NCBI GenBank assembly: GCA_045592745.1 | Contig: JAZNVH010000015.1 | Span: 1 to 58,692, forward strand | Reading direction: 5' to 3' | DNA from: Aphodoplasma sp045592745 | Lineage (GTDB): Bacteria > Bacillota > Clostridia > UBA1381 > UMGS1253 | DNA length: 58,692 nt | Shown here: piece after piece, positions 1 to 7,564 of the stretch | How the letters are laid out: each line of letters begins with the position of its first letter | Position numbering within the stretch: position 1 is the stretch's first letter | Program-made: the position numbers and the translations under genes | Notes under the pieces: model-generated | Seen by the model: the letters and a program-made list of their open reading frames with translations, nothing else | Database searches by the model: none | What the model was told of the DNA's origin: nothing

Positions 1-60
1 ATGAATTAAAAAAATATATTGATTACTACAACAATGAAAGAATTTCATTAAAACTAAAAG

Positions 61-91
61 GAATGAGTCCGGTACAATTCCGAACTCATTC
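61..91. terminator. Stem-loop downstream of the small gene at 108-332
   Basis: GAATGAGT at 61-68 pairs with ACTCATTC at 84-91, and the inner CGG/CCG pairs add to the stem. It lies just past the stop of the minus-strand gene ending at 108 and could end its transcript. There is no clear T run on the minus side, so the terminator role is an inference. Bases 1-60 show no gene I can support. Confidence 0.4.
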
Positions 92-107
92 ACAAGCAAG
101 TTAATAT

Positions 108-332
108 TTAATTTTGTCTAAACTTTGGGGTTCGCTTCAAAATACAATCGCCTTCTTCGTGCATTTTCTTTGCCGCAAGTAATGTGTGCTTGACATATAG
201 CGTATTTAGTTGTTCTTTTATTTCTTTTGCATTTATACCATGTTGAGCCATCTTGAATACTTCAGCAACCACTGCACTTTCAATTCCATATTTGTCACCG
301 TACATAATATCGTCTAATGTATACTTTGCCAT
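108..332 (-). CDS. Small hypothetical protein, 74 aa
   Basis: Function not recognised. I start it at the ATG at 332 (MAKYTLDD) because GGAGGTG sits 6 bases upstream; an upstream in-frame start at 365 lacks a site and overlaps the promoter -10 region. The protein is soluble, charged and predicted mostly helical, with a basic C-terminus (KRTPKFRQN) and no membrane segment. A good promoter (356-384) lies directly upstream, and its ribosome binding site lies in a small GTCAC/GTGAC hairpin (337-351). The gene is the last minus-strand gene at the left edge and may belong to the same accessory segment as the HEPN pair, though it has its own promoter. It could be a small regulator or antitoxin-like protein; nothing in the sequence proves this. 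Confidence 0.6.
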   Translation of the reverse strand: MAKYTLDDIMYGDKYGIESAVVAEVFKMAQHGINAKEIKEQLNTLYVKHTLLAAKKMHEEGDCILKRTPKFRQN

Positions 333-336
333 TCTT

Positions 337-351
337 GTCACCTCCAGTGAC
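337..351 (-). promoter_or_regulatory. Hairpin enclosing the ribosome binding site of the 74-aa gene
   Basis: GTCAC (347-351 read on the minus strand) and GTGAC (337-341) form a 5-bp stem around the loop TGGAG, so part of the GGAGGTG Shine-Dalgarno element lies in the loop and part in the stem. The transcript would begin only a few bases upstream, giving a very short leader. A role in limiting translation is possible but is inference. Confidence 0.35.
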
Positions 352-355
352 ACAA

Positions 356-384
356 ACAATACCATGAAAGGGAGAGGAAGTCAA
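356..384 (-). promoter_or_regulatory. Sigma-A-type promoter for the 74-aa gene
   Basis: On the minus strand TTGACT (379-384) is followed after exactly 17 bases by TATTGT (356-361), preceded by ATGG, an extended -10. The block around the -10 (ATGGTATTGTTTGTG) recurs at 5183-5215. Confidence 0.6.
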
Positions 385-394
385 CGAAGGAATT

Positions 395-1291
395 TTAAGA
401 ATTATTATTCTCTAGAACAATTAATAATTGTTGTAAAATTGGTAGTAGATGCTGATACATAACAGAAGAAATCTTAGTTGTGTCACCTCTATGAGTAAGG
501 TTGTTTCTCGTTTTAATTATATCCAATAAAATTTCTTCCGACAAATTAAGTGTTTTTCCCAAAGAATAATATTCTTCGACTCCTATATGTGTAAGATATT
601 GTAATAAGTTTATATTCTTTGAACGTTTCCCATTAGTTATTTCAATTTCTTTATAATCTGAAGATTCAAAAATCAACTCAAATAAATAATACAATAGCAG
701 AAATCTAGATATATCATCATCTGCCTTTAAAGCATTAATAAAAGCTGTACTCAAATCATTGAAGAAACTATCACACATCAGTGATGATTTAGGTAATTCA
801 AAGATGTTCTCTTTTATCTTATTGGATGTTTTTATCTCAATCATTCCACAGTGTGTGTTTATTTCAGCATCTCCATAATTACTATTATCATCAGAGTAAT
901 ATCGTTTAATGTCCATTTCTCGAAAAGCGAAACCCTTAAATCCACCATATTGAAAATACTTATGTGCAAGAGCATAATTTAAAGATATTTCCCTGCAAAA
1001 GTTGTTTACAATTAAAATAACTTCATTTTCATCTTTATATTCTGGAATTACAATTTCGACATTCCATTTCATTTCTGCCATTGTCGTTTCACTTTTAATT
1101 GTAGCATTTTGCTGTATAAATATTTTCTCTACAAACAAATTTTTAATATAGCACTTTTCTTGGCAGAAGGAGTCACAATCAACATCAAAATAATTCTCAG
1201 TACACCCATAATCAGAATGTGTTTTCTTAAGAATAATTGGAACTTTTATTTTTGTATATTTTTTGTTACAATAATCATTGTATATTTTCAT
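395..1291 (-). CDS. HEPN-domain protein (putative RNase), 298 aa
   Basis: The C-terminal third carries TRNNLTHRG, an R-x4-H motif (R262 and H267 from the ATG start) of the kind that forms the RNase active site in HEPN proteins, in the arrangement seen in Apea-like HEPN families (RNxxxHxG). The 120 residues before it are helical, as expected for HEPN; the N-terminal half is of no family I recognise. I choose the ATG at 1291 because GGAG lies 8 bases upstream; the longer frame begins with a TTG at 1348 inside the preceding gene and has no ribosome binding site. The gene follows the 359-aa gene by 28 bases, so the two are probably one operon. HEPN RNases are common in abortive-infection and toxin systems; a defence role here is inferred from the motif and the neighbours. 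Confidence 0.7.
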   Translation of the reverse strand: MKIYNDYCNKKYTKIKVPIILKKTHSDYGCTENYFDVDCDSFCQEKCYIKNLFVEKIFIQQNATIKSETTMAEMKWNVEIVIPEYKDENEVILIVNNFCREISLNYALAHKYFQYGGFKGFAFREMDIKRYYSDDNSNYGDAEINTHCGMIEIKTSNKIKENIFELPKSSLMCDSFFNDLSTAFINALKADDDISRFLLLYYLFELIFESSDYKEIEITNGKRSKNINLLQYLTHIGVEEYYSLGKTLNLSEEILLDIIKTRNNLTHRGDTTKISSVMYQHLLPILQQLLIVLENNNS

Positions 1292-1319
1292 TAATATGGC
1301 TCCATGAATCGAATTTTTA

Positions 1320-2399
1320 TCATAAAAGTTGTAAGCGATTTTTATCAATATTGAATTGATTTTTTAATAAATTCTCAATTTTTTCTGACAACGAAATCAA
1401 CTCAGTATTATATTTATCAAAAGATTTCCCAAAGAAACAGCTCTCAACTAGCCCAAATAAAGGGATATTAAGATCAAAATAGTCTTCTTTAATACAAAAA
1501 CCATCTGTGTCGGTAAACGAGTAATGCATCATACACCCTCTAAACCGACTATTAAAAATAGTATTTGATTCATCAATTAGCGTTTTTATATTTCGAACGA
1601 CATTATCGTTTACATGTAAACAAAGCTTGTTTAATCCACATATGCAATAATAGCAAGAGATGTATCTTAATCTAAACAACCACAAATTATCATATGGGAG
1701 AAGTGTTGATAGCGTGTTATTAATAAACCCTATAAAACTAATGAGATGTAAAATATATAGCCGTACATCTTTGTCATATTGGTTGTTCCAAAAAGCATCG
1801 TTTTTATTTGTGTTTAAATCTAAATAGTATATGGGATGCATTTGATTTAATATTAAATCGTCATTATCAGGGAAGCTATCTTTTAGGATATTAAAGACGG
1901 AAGATATCACGCGACCTAATTCATATCCTAAATTATAGGATTTTTCTTTCTCATCATTTCCTGGAATATTATTAAAATCAAATATCGAAGCCAAATGTTG
2001 CGTGTTACCTATAACATTTCCTAATTCATCAAAGTAAATACCAAGATTTAGATGTATGTTTAGCTTAGATAACGCTTTAAAACGTAGTAATCCTGAAAAA
2101 TGAGCATCTTGAATTTCATCTGTTTTTGAAAAGGTTTTTGATGTTTTGCCGTATCTATCTATAAATCTTTTCAAACTATTACGCATATCAGAAAATATCG
2201 TATTATATGGACTTTCAAACAGTTCTACATTAATAGCATTTTGTATCTCTATACACATAAGTGCCAAATATGGCATAATACACATAGAGAAGACTGGATT
2301 TCTATTTGATTGAAAAAGTTTTAAATAACTATTACAATCATTTTTAATAATTTTAAAGGTGCAAAAGTTATCAAATTTAGAAATATCTTTATGTACCAT
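1320..2399 (-). CDS. HEPN-like hypothetical protein, 359 aa
   Basis: No family recognised with certainty. Residues 280-295 read NSRFRGCMMHYSF, containing R287-x4-H292 followed by Tyr, a form of the HEPN R-x4-6-H motif (compare FRNxxxHY). The protein is rich in helices and aromatic residues and has no signal peptide; hydrophobic stretches at about 215-255 are probably buried helices. The start is well supported: AAGGAGCAGCAA precedes the ATG at 2399. It is the first gene of a two-gene minus-strand unit with the HEPN gene at 395-1291 and is divergent from the 416-aa gene at 2656. Two HEPN-like genes side by side suggest a heteromeric RNase or effector/regulator pair; this is inference. Confidence 0.6.
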   Translation of the reverse strand: MVHKDISKFDNFCTFKIIKNDCNSYLKLFQSNRNPVFSMCIMPYLALMCIEIQNAINVELFESPYNTIFSDMRNSLKRFIDRYGKTSKTFSKTDEIQDAHFSGLLRFKALSKLNIHLNLGIYFDELGNVIGNTQHLASIFDFNNIPGNDEKEKSYNLGYELGRVISSVFNILKDSFPDNDDLILNQMHPIYYLDLNTNKNDAFWNNQYDKDVRLYILHLISFIGFINNTLSTLLPYDNLWLFRLRYISCYYCICGLNKLCLHVNDNVVRNIKTLIDESNTIFNSRFRGCMMHYSFTDTDGFCIKEDYFDLNIPLFGLVESCFFGKSFDKYNTELISLSEKIENLLKNQFNIDKNRLQLL

Positions 2400-2655
2400 T
2401 TGCTGCTCCTTATTGAGACATTATGTTTAAATACTTGTTCATATTTTGTTTCTATAATTATTCTAAAAATAAATAGTTTCTTTTATATTATACCAAATTA
2501 GAAGATAATAGTAAAGATATAATAGTTTTTAAAACAATACCAGAATGTATAGAACAATTTATAGTAGCTTTGTTTTAAATTATTACAATATATTGTTAAA
2601 ACCTAAAATGTATGGTATAGTATAATAAATAATCAAAGGAAGAAAGGTTTGCAAT
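2400..2655. other. Divergent intergenic region between the HEPN pair and the ThiC-like cassette
   Basis: This 256-base, very A+T-rich spacer separates two divergent units and must hold both promoters. I see a plus-strand promoter at 2593-2621 and a ribosome binding site (AAGGAGCAGC) for the minus gene at its left edge. No TPP riboswitch (no CTGAGA-type element) is visible upstream of the cassette that contains the ThiC-like gene, which argues against thiamine regulation. Confidence 0.5.
2593..2621 (+). promoter_or_regulatory. Promoter of the 416-aa/ThiC-like cassette
   Basis: TTGTTA (2593-2598), a 17-base spacer ending in TATGG, then TATAGT (2616-2621). The TATGG-extended -10 resembles the promoters at 356-384 and 5187-5215. 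The gene starts 35 bases downstream behind AGGAAGAAAGG. Confidence 0.5.
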
Positions 2656-3906
2656 ATGGATAAATTTATTTCATCATATGATAATCAAAGAAAAATTTTT
2701 TTGGCAGATACAGACTCATACACAATTATAAGAAGCGGTTTTACCGAAAAAGAATTAATTTATAAAATAAAAATTGCAACATTGCTATATGATAATGTCT
2801 TTATTCCGGCAGCATATATGTGGCAATCTGAACAAATGAGAGAGGTAATGTACAAAATCCAATCACTCATTTTAACTGAAAATGTTTTGCCCATAATTAG
2901 GAAGTCGAAAGAAACGCGGGATATAAAGGATTATTTCGAAAAGCGACAAAGTGAAACAAATATAGTTAAGAATTTAGAAGTATATAAAATTCCTGCCCTA
3001 TCATCAGAAATAGCAACGAAAGAGAATGAAAGGGATATGAATTTTTTGAATGGCCTTAATGTCTGTTTGCATTTAGAAGAGAAGTCTGTAAAAGATGAAT
3101 TTATCGCTTTATGGAAAAAAGATCTAACCAATTCTACAGATATATATTCTTTATCTATGATATTATATCAATCCAATATAGATATGGTTAATTATAATTT
3201 GATTATATCTTGTTTAAAAAATGATGTTGATTATGAGCATTTTTCAAGAAGTGTTTTGATAGATTATATTTTGTCACTTGATATAGACGATCGTATTAAA
3301 GAAAAGTTACAGGAAAGAACTTCGTGGCTCTATCTTAAGGCTAATGCCAATGCTAGTGATAGTGATTTCTATTTGTCCCGAAATATGAGTAGTGTTCATG
3401 TGTACAAGGCAAACATTAGAATGTATTCGGAATTATTAAAGAATTTTGGAATTAATGAATCAATGATTATGTCTCTAACATGTGAAGAAATTATCAGGAT
3501 AAAGAATTCTCCTGAATATTTAAAGTTTATATCATCTTATGTACAAATTGTAAATGATATATACTTTGAACAACAGGATATAATGGAAAAGGCAAATAAA
3601 AAAATAAATACAACTTTAAAAAACGAACGTATTAAGCGGAATGTTTTTAGAGAGGTAGCTTCAGTTATGGAAAAATCCGAAGCAATATTTATTGGATTGA
3701 TAATAAACTATTTTTCCAGTAGTGCTATTAGTAAGGAAGCACTGATTTTAAGCGGAGGAATTTCTGCTGTTTCGCTCATAATGAAAAAATTAAATATAAT
3801 TAACAAATTGCTGGAAAAAACAGCGTTTGTTGACTTTAAAGATTATATATTAAAAGAACAATATAAAAATAGAATGAACCAGTGTATTAATGGAGTGCTA
3901 TTATGA
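2656..3906 (+). CDS. Hypothetical protein, 416 aa, partner of the ThiC-like enzyme
   Basis: I do not recognise this family. Residues 1-340 are hydrophilic, mostly helical and charged, with a distinctive stretch at 40-58 (TLLYDNVFIPAAYMWQSE). Residues 342-376 are hydrophobic in two blocks (SEAIFIGLIINYF and ALILSGGISAVSLIM) that could be a membrane hairpin, followed by a basic, amphipathic tail. The ATG at 2656 has AGGAAGAAAGG upstream. The last codons overlap the start of the ThiC-like gene in an ATGA junction, so the two are translated together and probably act together. The link of an uncharacterised, possibly membrane-attached protein with a radical-enzyme homologue, next to HEPN and SIR2 genes, is the reason to consider a defence or signalling role; that is inference only. 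Confidence 0.65.
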   Translation: MDKFISSYDNQRKIFLADTDSYTIIRSGFTEKELIYKIKIATLLYDNVFIPAAYMWQSEQMREVMYKIQSLILTENVLPIIRKSKETRDIKDYFEKRQSETNIVKNLEVYKIPALSSEIATKENERDMNFLNGLNVCLHLEEKSVKDEFIALWKKDLTNSTDIYSLSMILYQSNIDMVNYNLIISCLKNDVDYEHFSRSVLIDYILSLDIDDRIKEKLQERTSWLYLKANANASDSDFYLSRNMSSVHVYKANIRMYSELLKNFGINESMIMSLTCEEIIRIKNSPEYLKFISSYVQIVNDIYFEQQDIMEKANKKINTTLKNERIKRNVFREVASVMEKSEAIFIGLIINYFSSSAISKEALILSGGISAVSLIMKKLNIINKLLEKTAFVDFKDYILKEQYKNRMNQCINGVLL

Positions 3907-5036
3907 TGAGTAATAATTTAACAGAGATTGACGATAAAGAAGTGTTCAAAAAAGCTATTGATAATAATGAAATCGTATTATTGAAAGGGAAAAAGAAGTC
4001 GGAGTATGTAGGCAAAGGATTAAAATTAAAGATTAATGCTTCTGTTGGTGTTAGTGATATAGGCAATTACAATGCCGAAATTGATAAAATAAAGAAAATA
4101 GCACAATTTGACTGTTTGCCGGATATTATGATGGATTTAAGCATTCTTGATTTAAAAAAACCAATATATAAAATAATTCAAGAAGAAATTGGATGTCCTG
4201 TAGGGGTCGTTCCTGTATATACTTGTTTTAACGAAAAAGAAGGAATTCAAAAAAATAAATTACTGGAAACAATAGAGGAAGAAGCTGAAAACGGTGTGGC
4301 ATTTATGACTATGCATTTTACTGCTGCTGATAAATTATACAGAAAATCTTTGAATAGAAATATTTCTGTAATTAGCAGAGGTGGGAGTTTGGTCTTAAGA
4401 GATTTGTATTTAAACAATCGTAAAGAAAATGTTTTTTTAGAATACATAGATGAGATTTGCAAAATATTAAGAAAACACTCTGTTGTTATCAGTATAGGGA
4501 CAACATACAGACCATCAACATTATATGATGCATTAGATGATGTAAATTTAGATGAAATTGCTAGACAAAAAGAACTTGTACATATACTCAGCAAAAAGCA
4601 GATAAAAGTAATTATGGAGGGGATAGGGCATATATCGCTGAAACATTTGCCTGAATATATTAATAATATTAGGGATGATTTTTATGTTCCTTTTATGCCG
4701 TTAGGACCAATAGTAACAGATAGGGCGGTTGGTTGGGATCATATTGCATCAGCAATAGGAGTTTCACAGATGGCCTTGCTAGGGGGTGTTGATATTGCAA
4801 ATGCGGTTACTAGAGAAGAACATACAGGTGGAATTCCAACAGTTGATTCTATTTATGAAGCAATTATGACTGCCAGGATAGCCGTGAATGCAATAGAAGA
4901 TGTTAAACATTTTGAAAAATATAATAAAAGGCAAATTGTTAAAAGGAGAAATTGTTTGAACTCTCACAATACATTGGGGTGCGACAGATGTAAAAATGAA
5001 TGCCCTTTTCTTTTGGAGCTTTTGGGGATAAGTTGA
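3903..5036 (+). CDS. Diverged ThiC-family enzyme (radical SAM-like), 377 aa
   Basis: Motifs run in the order of ThiC (phosphomethylpyrimidine synthase): KINASVG 43-49, VGVVPVY 100-106, FMTMH 134-138, ISRGGS 157-162, MEGIGH 238-243, PLGPIVTD 266-273, GWDHIASAIG 277-286, VTREEH 302-307, and a C-terminal cysteine cluster. The two histidines that bind the catalytic metal in ThiC (in EGPGH and AEH) are kept as H243 and H307. Changes are marked: EGPGH is EGIGH, DGLRP is TTYRP, APGYDH is AVGWDH, and the cluster is C360-x2-C363-x3-C367, where ThiC has CX2CX4C. At 377 aa it lacks the N-terminal domain of long ThiC proteins. It is coupled to the 416-aa gene, not to thiamine genes, and has no TPP riboswitch. 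It is therefore a paralogue of unknown substrate. The anaerobic benzimidazole enzymes BzaA/BzaB/BzaF show that ThiC relatives can change reaction. GGAG precedes ATG 3903; ATG 3906 is also possible. Confidence 0.8.
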   Translation: MMSNNLTEIDDKEVFKKAIDNNEIVLLKGKKKSEYVGKGLKLKINASVGVSDIGNYNAEIDKIKKIAQFDCLPDIMMDLSILDLKKPIYKIIQEEIGCPVGVVPVYTCFNEKEGIQKNKLLETIEEEAENGVAFMTMHFTAADKLYRKSLNRNISVISRGGSLVLRDLYLNNRKENVFLEYIDEICKILRKHSVVISIGTTYRPSTLYDALDDVNLDEIARQKELVHILSKKQIKVIMEGIGHISLKHLPEYINNIRDDFYVPFMPLGPIVTDRAVGWDHIASAIGVSQMALLGGVDIANAVTREEHTGGIPTVDSIYEAIMTARIAVNAIEDVKHFEKYNKRQIVKRRNCLNSHNTLGCDRCKNECPFLLELLGIS

Positions 5037-5256
5037 TATATGATTTCAATTATAACTAATTTTTTATAAATTCTATAAAAGAACAAAAGTACAACTATAA
5101 TCAATAGCTGCATTTTTGTTTTACCATTAACAATAAAATATATAAGAGTGTCAATGATTTGCGTTTACCTCCTTATTCAACCACAAACAATACCATAGAA
5201 GTTTCTAAAAGTCTACGAAGTTTTAAATACTATTGAAAGTAACTTTATTAACAACT
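5037..5256. other. Intergenic region with an orphan promoter and a decayed leader
   Basis: Between the ThiC-like gene and the terminator of the SIR2 fusion there is no convincing gene. The minus strand carries a promoter (5187-5215) and an AAGGAGGTAA ribosome binding site (about 5168-5175), both resembling those of the 74-aa gene, but no ATG follows at the right distance. A TTG-initiated frame there would give only about 17 residues. I read it as the upstream part of a lost or shortened copy of a small gene. Confidence 0.4.
5187..5215 (-). promoter_or_regulatory. Orphan promoter, related to the one at 356-384
   Basis: Minus-strand TAGACT (5210-5215), a 17-base spacer ending in TATGG, and TATTGT (5187-5192). 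The block TATGGTATTGTTTGTG is nearly identical to that at 350-365. It points towards the 3' end of the ThiC-like gene and no proper gene lies within reach. Confidence 0.45.
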
Positions 5257-5293
5257 AAAAATAGGTTGTATCTAAATGATACAACCTATTTTT
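5257..5293 (-). terminator. Rho-independent terminator of the SIR2-SLOG-TIR gene
   Basis: A 16-base arm (5257-5272) and its complement (5278-5293) around TAAAT form a strong hairpin bounded by A and T runs, so it can work on both strands. One arm overlaps the stop codon of the minus-strand gene at 5292-5294. Confidence 0.8.
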
Positions 5294-7220
5294 AATATAT
5301 TGTATTTGATATTTCAAATGCTTCTTGAATTGCAAATTCCCAATTTATCTGTGAATTATAACTGTATGTTTTAAAAATGTCACTAGCTTTAGAGTTTTTA
5401 ATTTTAATATCATCTAGTGGATTTTTAATATTATTCTTTAAAGCTATGCCTAATAATGCTTTTTTATCTCTAATGCTTTTTTCTATTTCATAACGAACAT
5501 ATTCTCTGCTTGCTGTTTCTTCTCCAATGATTAATATCGTCAAATCCGCATTAGATAATTTGTTATCGATCCAAGCAGTTATCTCATTTTTGTTTTTTAG
5601 CTTTTCATCTTCAATATTTACAATTTCATATGCGCTAATTTTTTTTAGTTCAGCAATAATATCTTTCACAGTCTTATATTCGTTTTGATAATGATAACTT
5701 ATAAAAATCTTCTTATCCATATTTTGGGTAGATATACTTCTTTTTAATGTTACCTCTAATTCTTTCTCTTTTTGACTCTTCATTAAGTTAATAATTGAAA
5801 TAACATCTTCAATCATTGTAGTATCTATTTTTTCACCACCTAAATTCTTATAAGCTTCTTTTAATTCTGTGTTGGAATTATACTTACTCTCAACTTCAGA
5901 AATAATTTTGTTATATATATATCGTGCCATTCCATTAGAAGCACCTATTGGAATGATAGTTTTATCCTCTTCTAATGCAATGCTGTATTCTTTATACATT
6001 CCATCATTTTCAATTTTATTTTGATCTTCTAATTCTTTTCCATATAAAGAAATAAAAAAGCCACATTTCTTAATAAGATTTGTTCTTATTTTGTGAAGTG
6101 TTTTTTCTTTATCATCTTTCACAGACATCAGAGGGTATATATGAGTTTGTTTATCAATATTGTTAATACTATTTCCTTTTTCTGCGCTAAATATACCTAA
6201 TACAATATTGTTTCCGACTTCTCTGCCATATCCGGTGTAAATATTATAATTTCTCTCAATTAAAGTTTTGGATAATGAATAAATAAACTGTTCGTCTTCT
6301 TCGTTTAATACTTTTTCATCAGTGTCATTTGCTCCAGCACTACCAGATATAAAAATATTATCCATTTCCAACCTTGCTCTTATATATTTGAGAATATCGG
6401 TAATTTGATTAAAATCATCTACCAATATTGTTTGTATACCATAATTTTGAAGATCGGATATACGAAATTCTAATAATCGTTTTTCCTTATTATATTTATC
6501 TTCATTTATCTTACCATCAACATCAACAAAGTCTTGTTTGCATACTCGGCGCATAAAGCAGTAATGGTTTTGAGGAGCATGTTTACCAAAGATGTTTTTA
6601 ATATATGTAATGATTCTTTCAAAGTTTGGATCTTTAAAACTAAAGCCTATAAACAAAAAGGTTTTAACAATCAGATCATGTATTAAACTGTGTGAAAAGA
6701 AAGCTCTTTCTTCATCATATGTTTCATAATCACGTTTTGTTAATATAACTTTATCTGGACAGGATTTATCTCCATGCATCTTATAAACAACAGCATCACG
6801 TGAAGATGATTGATATTTCAATTGAAGTTGATCAGTTATTATATCTACATTTTTGCCTTTGCTTTGCAAACAATCTTCAATCAAAGAATCGTAATTTGTT
6901 GTCCAATAAGATTCGATAGGTAAGTCACACAATACATCTAAATTCTCATTATTTTTGGTTTGTTTGTTAAATTCATCAATGATCAAGGTGTTTAAAAATT
7001 GTCGATCGTAATTATCATCAAAATACTGAGCAGCAACAGTTAAATCAACATCATCGCTAATTTCAAGTTGTTCAAAAACTGGTTTCATTAATGTTTTCCA
7101 ATCGACAAAACCCGAACCGCACGATAACCCTGCACCTGCAAATACAGATAATCTGCCTTTCTTTATTTCATCAATAATTCTATTAAGAGAGAGTATTGTG
7201 TGTGAAAAATTATCATACAT
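5292..7220 (-). CDS. SIR2-SLOG-TIR fusion, single-chain Thoeris-like defence protein, 642 aa
   Basis: Three domains are visible. Residues 1-285 are a SIR2-type NAD hydrolase: GAGLS 29-33, WTTNYD with N109, and KMHGD with H149, the Asn/His pair that is catalytic in ThsA. Residues 288-480 fit the SLOG/STALD domain that binds cyclic ADP-ribose-type signals in ThsA: ISGSAGAND 291-299 and YTGYGREVGNNIVLG about 328-342. Residues 503-642 are a TIR-like domain of the ThsB/DUF1863 kind: KKIFISYH at 503-510 and REYVRYEIEKS around E578, the likely catalytic glutamate. In known type I Thoeris, ThsB (TIR) makes the signal and ThsA (SIR2-SLOG, about 480 aa) is a separate NAD-depleting effector; here both seem joined with the TIR last. 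The gene has its own promoter and terminator, and no other ThsA or ThsB gene lies nearby. ATG 7220 follows AGGTAGGA. A role in phage defence is inferred from the domains. Confidence 0.85.
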   Translation of the reverse strand: MYDNFSHTILSLNRIIDEIKKGRLSVFAGAGLSCGSGFVDWKTLMKPVFEQLEISDDVDLTVAAQYFDDNYDRQFLNTLIIDEFNKQTKNNENLDVLCDLPIESYWTTNYDSLIEDCLQSKGKNVDIITDQLQLKYQSSSRDAVVYKMHGDKSCPDKVILTKRDYETYDEERAFFSHSLIHDLIVKTFLFIGFSFKDPNFERIITYIKNIFGKHAPQNHYCFMRRVCKQDFVDVDGKINEDKYNKEKRLLEFRISDLQNYGIQTILVDDFNQITDILKYIRARLEMDNIFISGSAGANDTDEKVLNEEDEQFIYSLSKTLIERNYNIYTGYGREVGNNIVLGIFSAEKGNSINNIDKQTHIYPLMSVKDDKEKTLHKIRTNLIKKCGFFISLYGKELEDQNKIENDGMYKEYSIALEEDKTIIPIGASNGMARYIYNKIISEVESKYNSNTELKEAYKNLGGEKIDTTMIEDVISIINLMKSQKEKELEVTLKRSISTQNMDKKIFISYHYQNEYKTVKDIIAELKKISAYEIVNIEDEKLKNKNEITAWIDNKLSNADLTILIIGEETASREYVRYEIEKSIRDKKALLGIALKNNIKNPLDDIKIKNSKASDIFKTYSYNSQINWEFAIQEAFEISNTIY

Positions 7221-7264
7221 ATTCGAATCCTACCTTTTGGAAATCTTAACTGTTAAACATTATA

Positions 7265-7293
7265 ATTATAATACAAATATTTAAATTAATCAA
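7265..7293 (-). promoter_or_regulatory. Promoter of the SIR2-SLOG-TIR gene
   Basis: On the minus strand TTGATT (7288-7293) is followed after 17 bases by a perfect TATAAT (7265-7270). The leader is about 40 bases and carries AGGTAGGA before the ATG at 7220. Confidence 0.6.
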
Positions 7294-7408
7294 TATATTA
7301 TGAAATTTTTTCAAAATCAGCATAATATCTAATTTCATATAGTCCAACAAAAAGATTATTAATACAAAAAAGTACAATCATAATAATAGTAATTGTACCT
7401 TTTTTCGG

Positions 7409-7495
7409 TGGTGCGCCCTGGGAGACTTGAACTCCCAAGCCATTGCTGGCACATGGACCTGAACCATGCGCGTCTGCCAATTCCGCCAAGGGCGC
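7409..7495 (-). tRNA. tRNA-Leu (anticodon CAG), CCA encoded
   Basis: Acceptor GCGCCCT (7489-7495) pairs with AGGGCGC (7413-7419). The D arm GGCGGAATTGGC, an anticodon stem CATGG/CCATG around TTCAGGT (anticodon CAG), a long class II variable arm and a T arm GGGAG-TTCAAGT-CTCCC are all present. The CCA end is encoded at 7409-7411. It reads CUG and, by wobble, few other leucine codons. A second, broken copy follows at 7565-7637. Confidence 0.95.
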
Positions 7496-7564
7496 ATATA
7501 TTAAATTTTAAGTTGTTAGCATTTACACAAGCCGTTTTATGTTACTCCCTTAAAAAGGGTTCAC

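Noticed and set aside
3903..5036. Ordinary thiC for thiamine biosynthesis
   Set aside because: The Cys cluster and several active-site loops differ, the protein is short, no TPP riboswitch is visible upstream, and the linked gene is not a thiamine gene.
3903..5036. BzaF or BzaA/B benzimidazole synthase
   Set aside because: No cobalamin lower-ligand genes are near, and the altered motifs do not point to that branch. A tree would be needed to be sure.
7298..7489. Small protein frame on the minus strand across the tRNA
   Set aside because: It overlaps the intact tRNA-Leu(CAG) almost entirely and has no independent coding signal.
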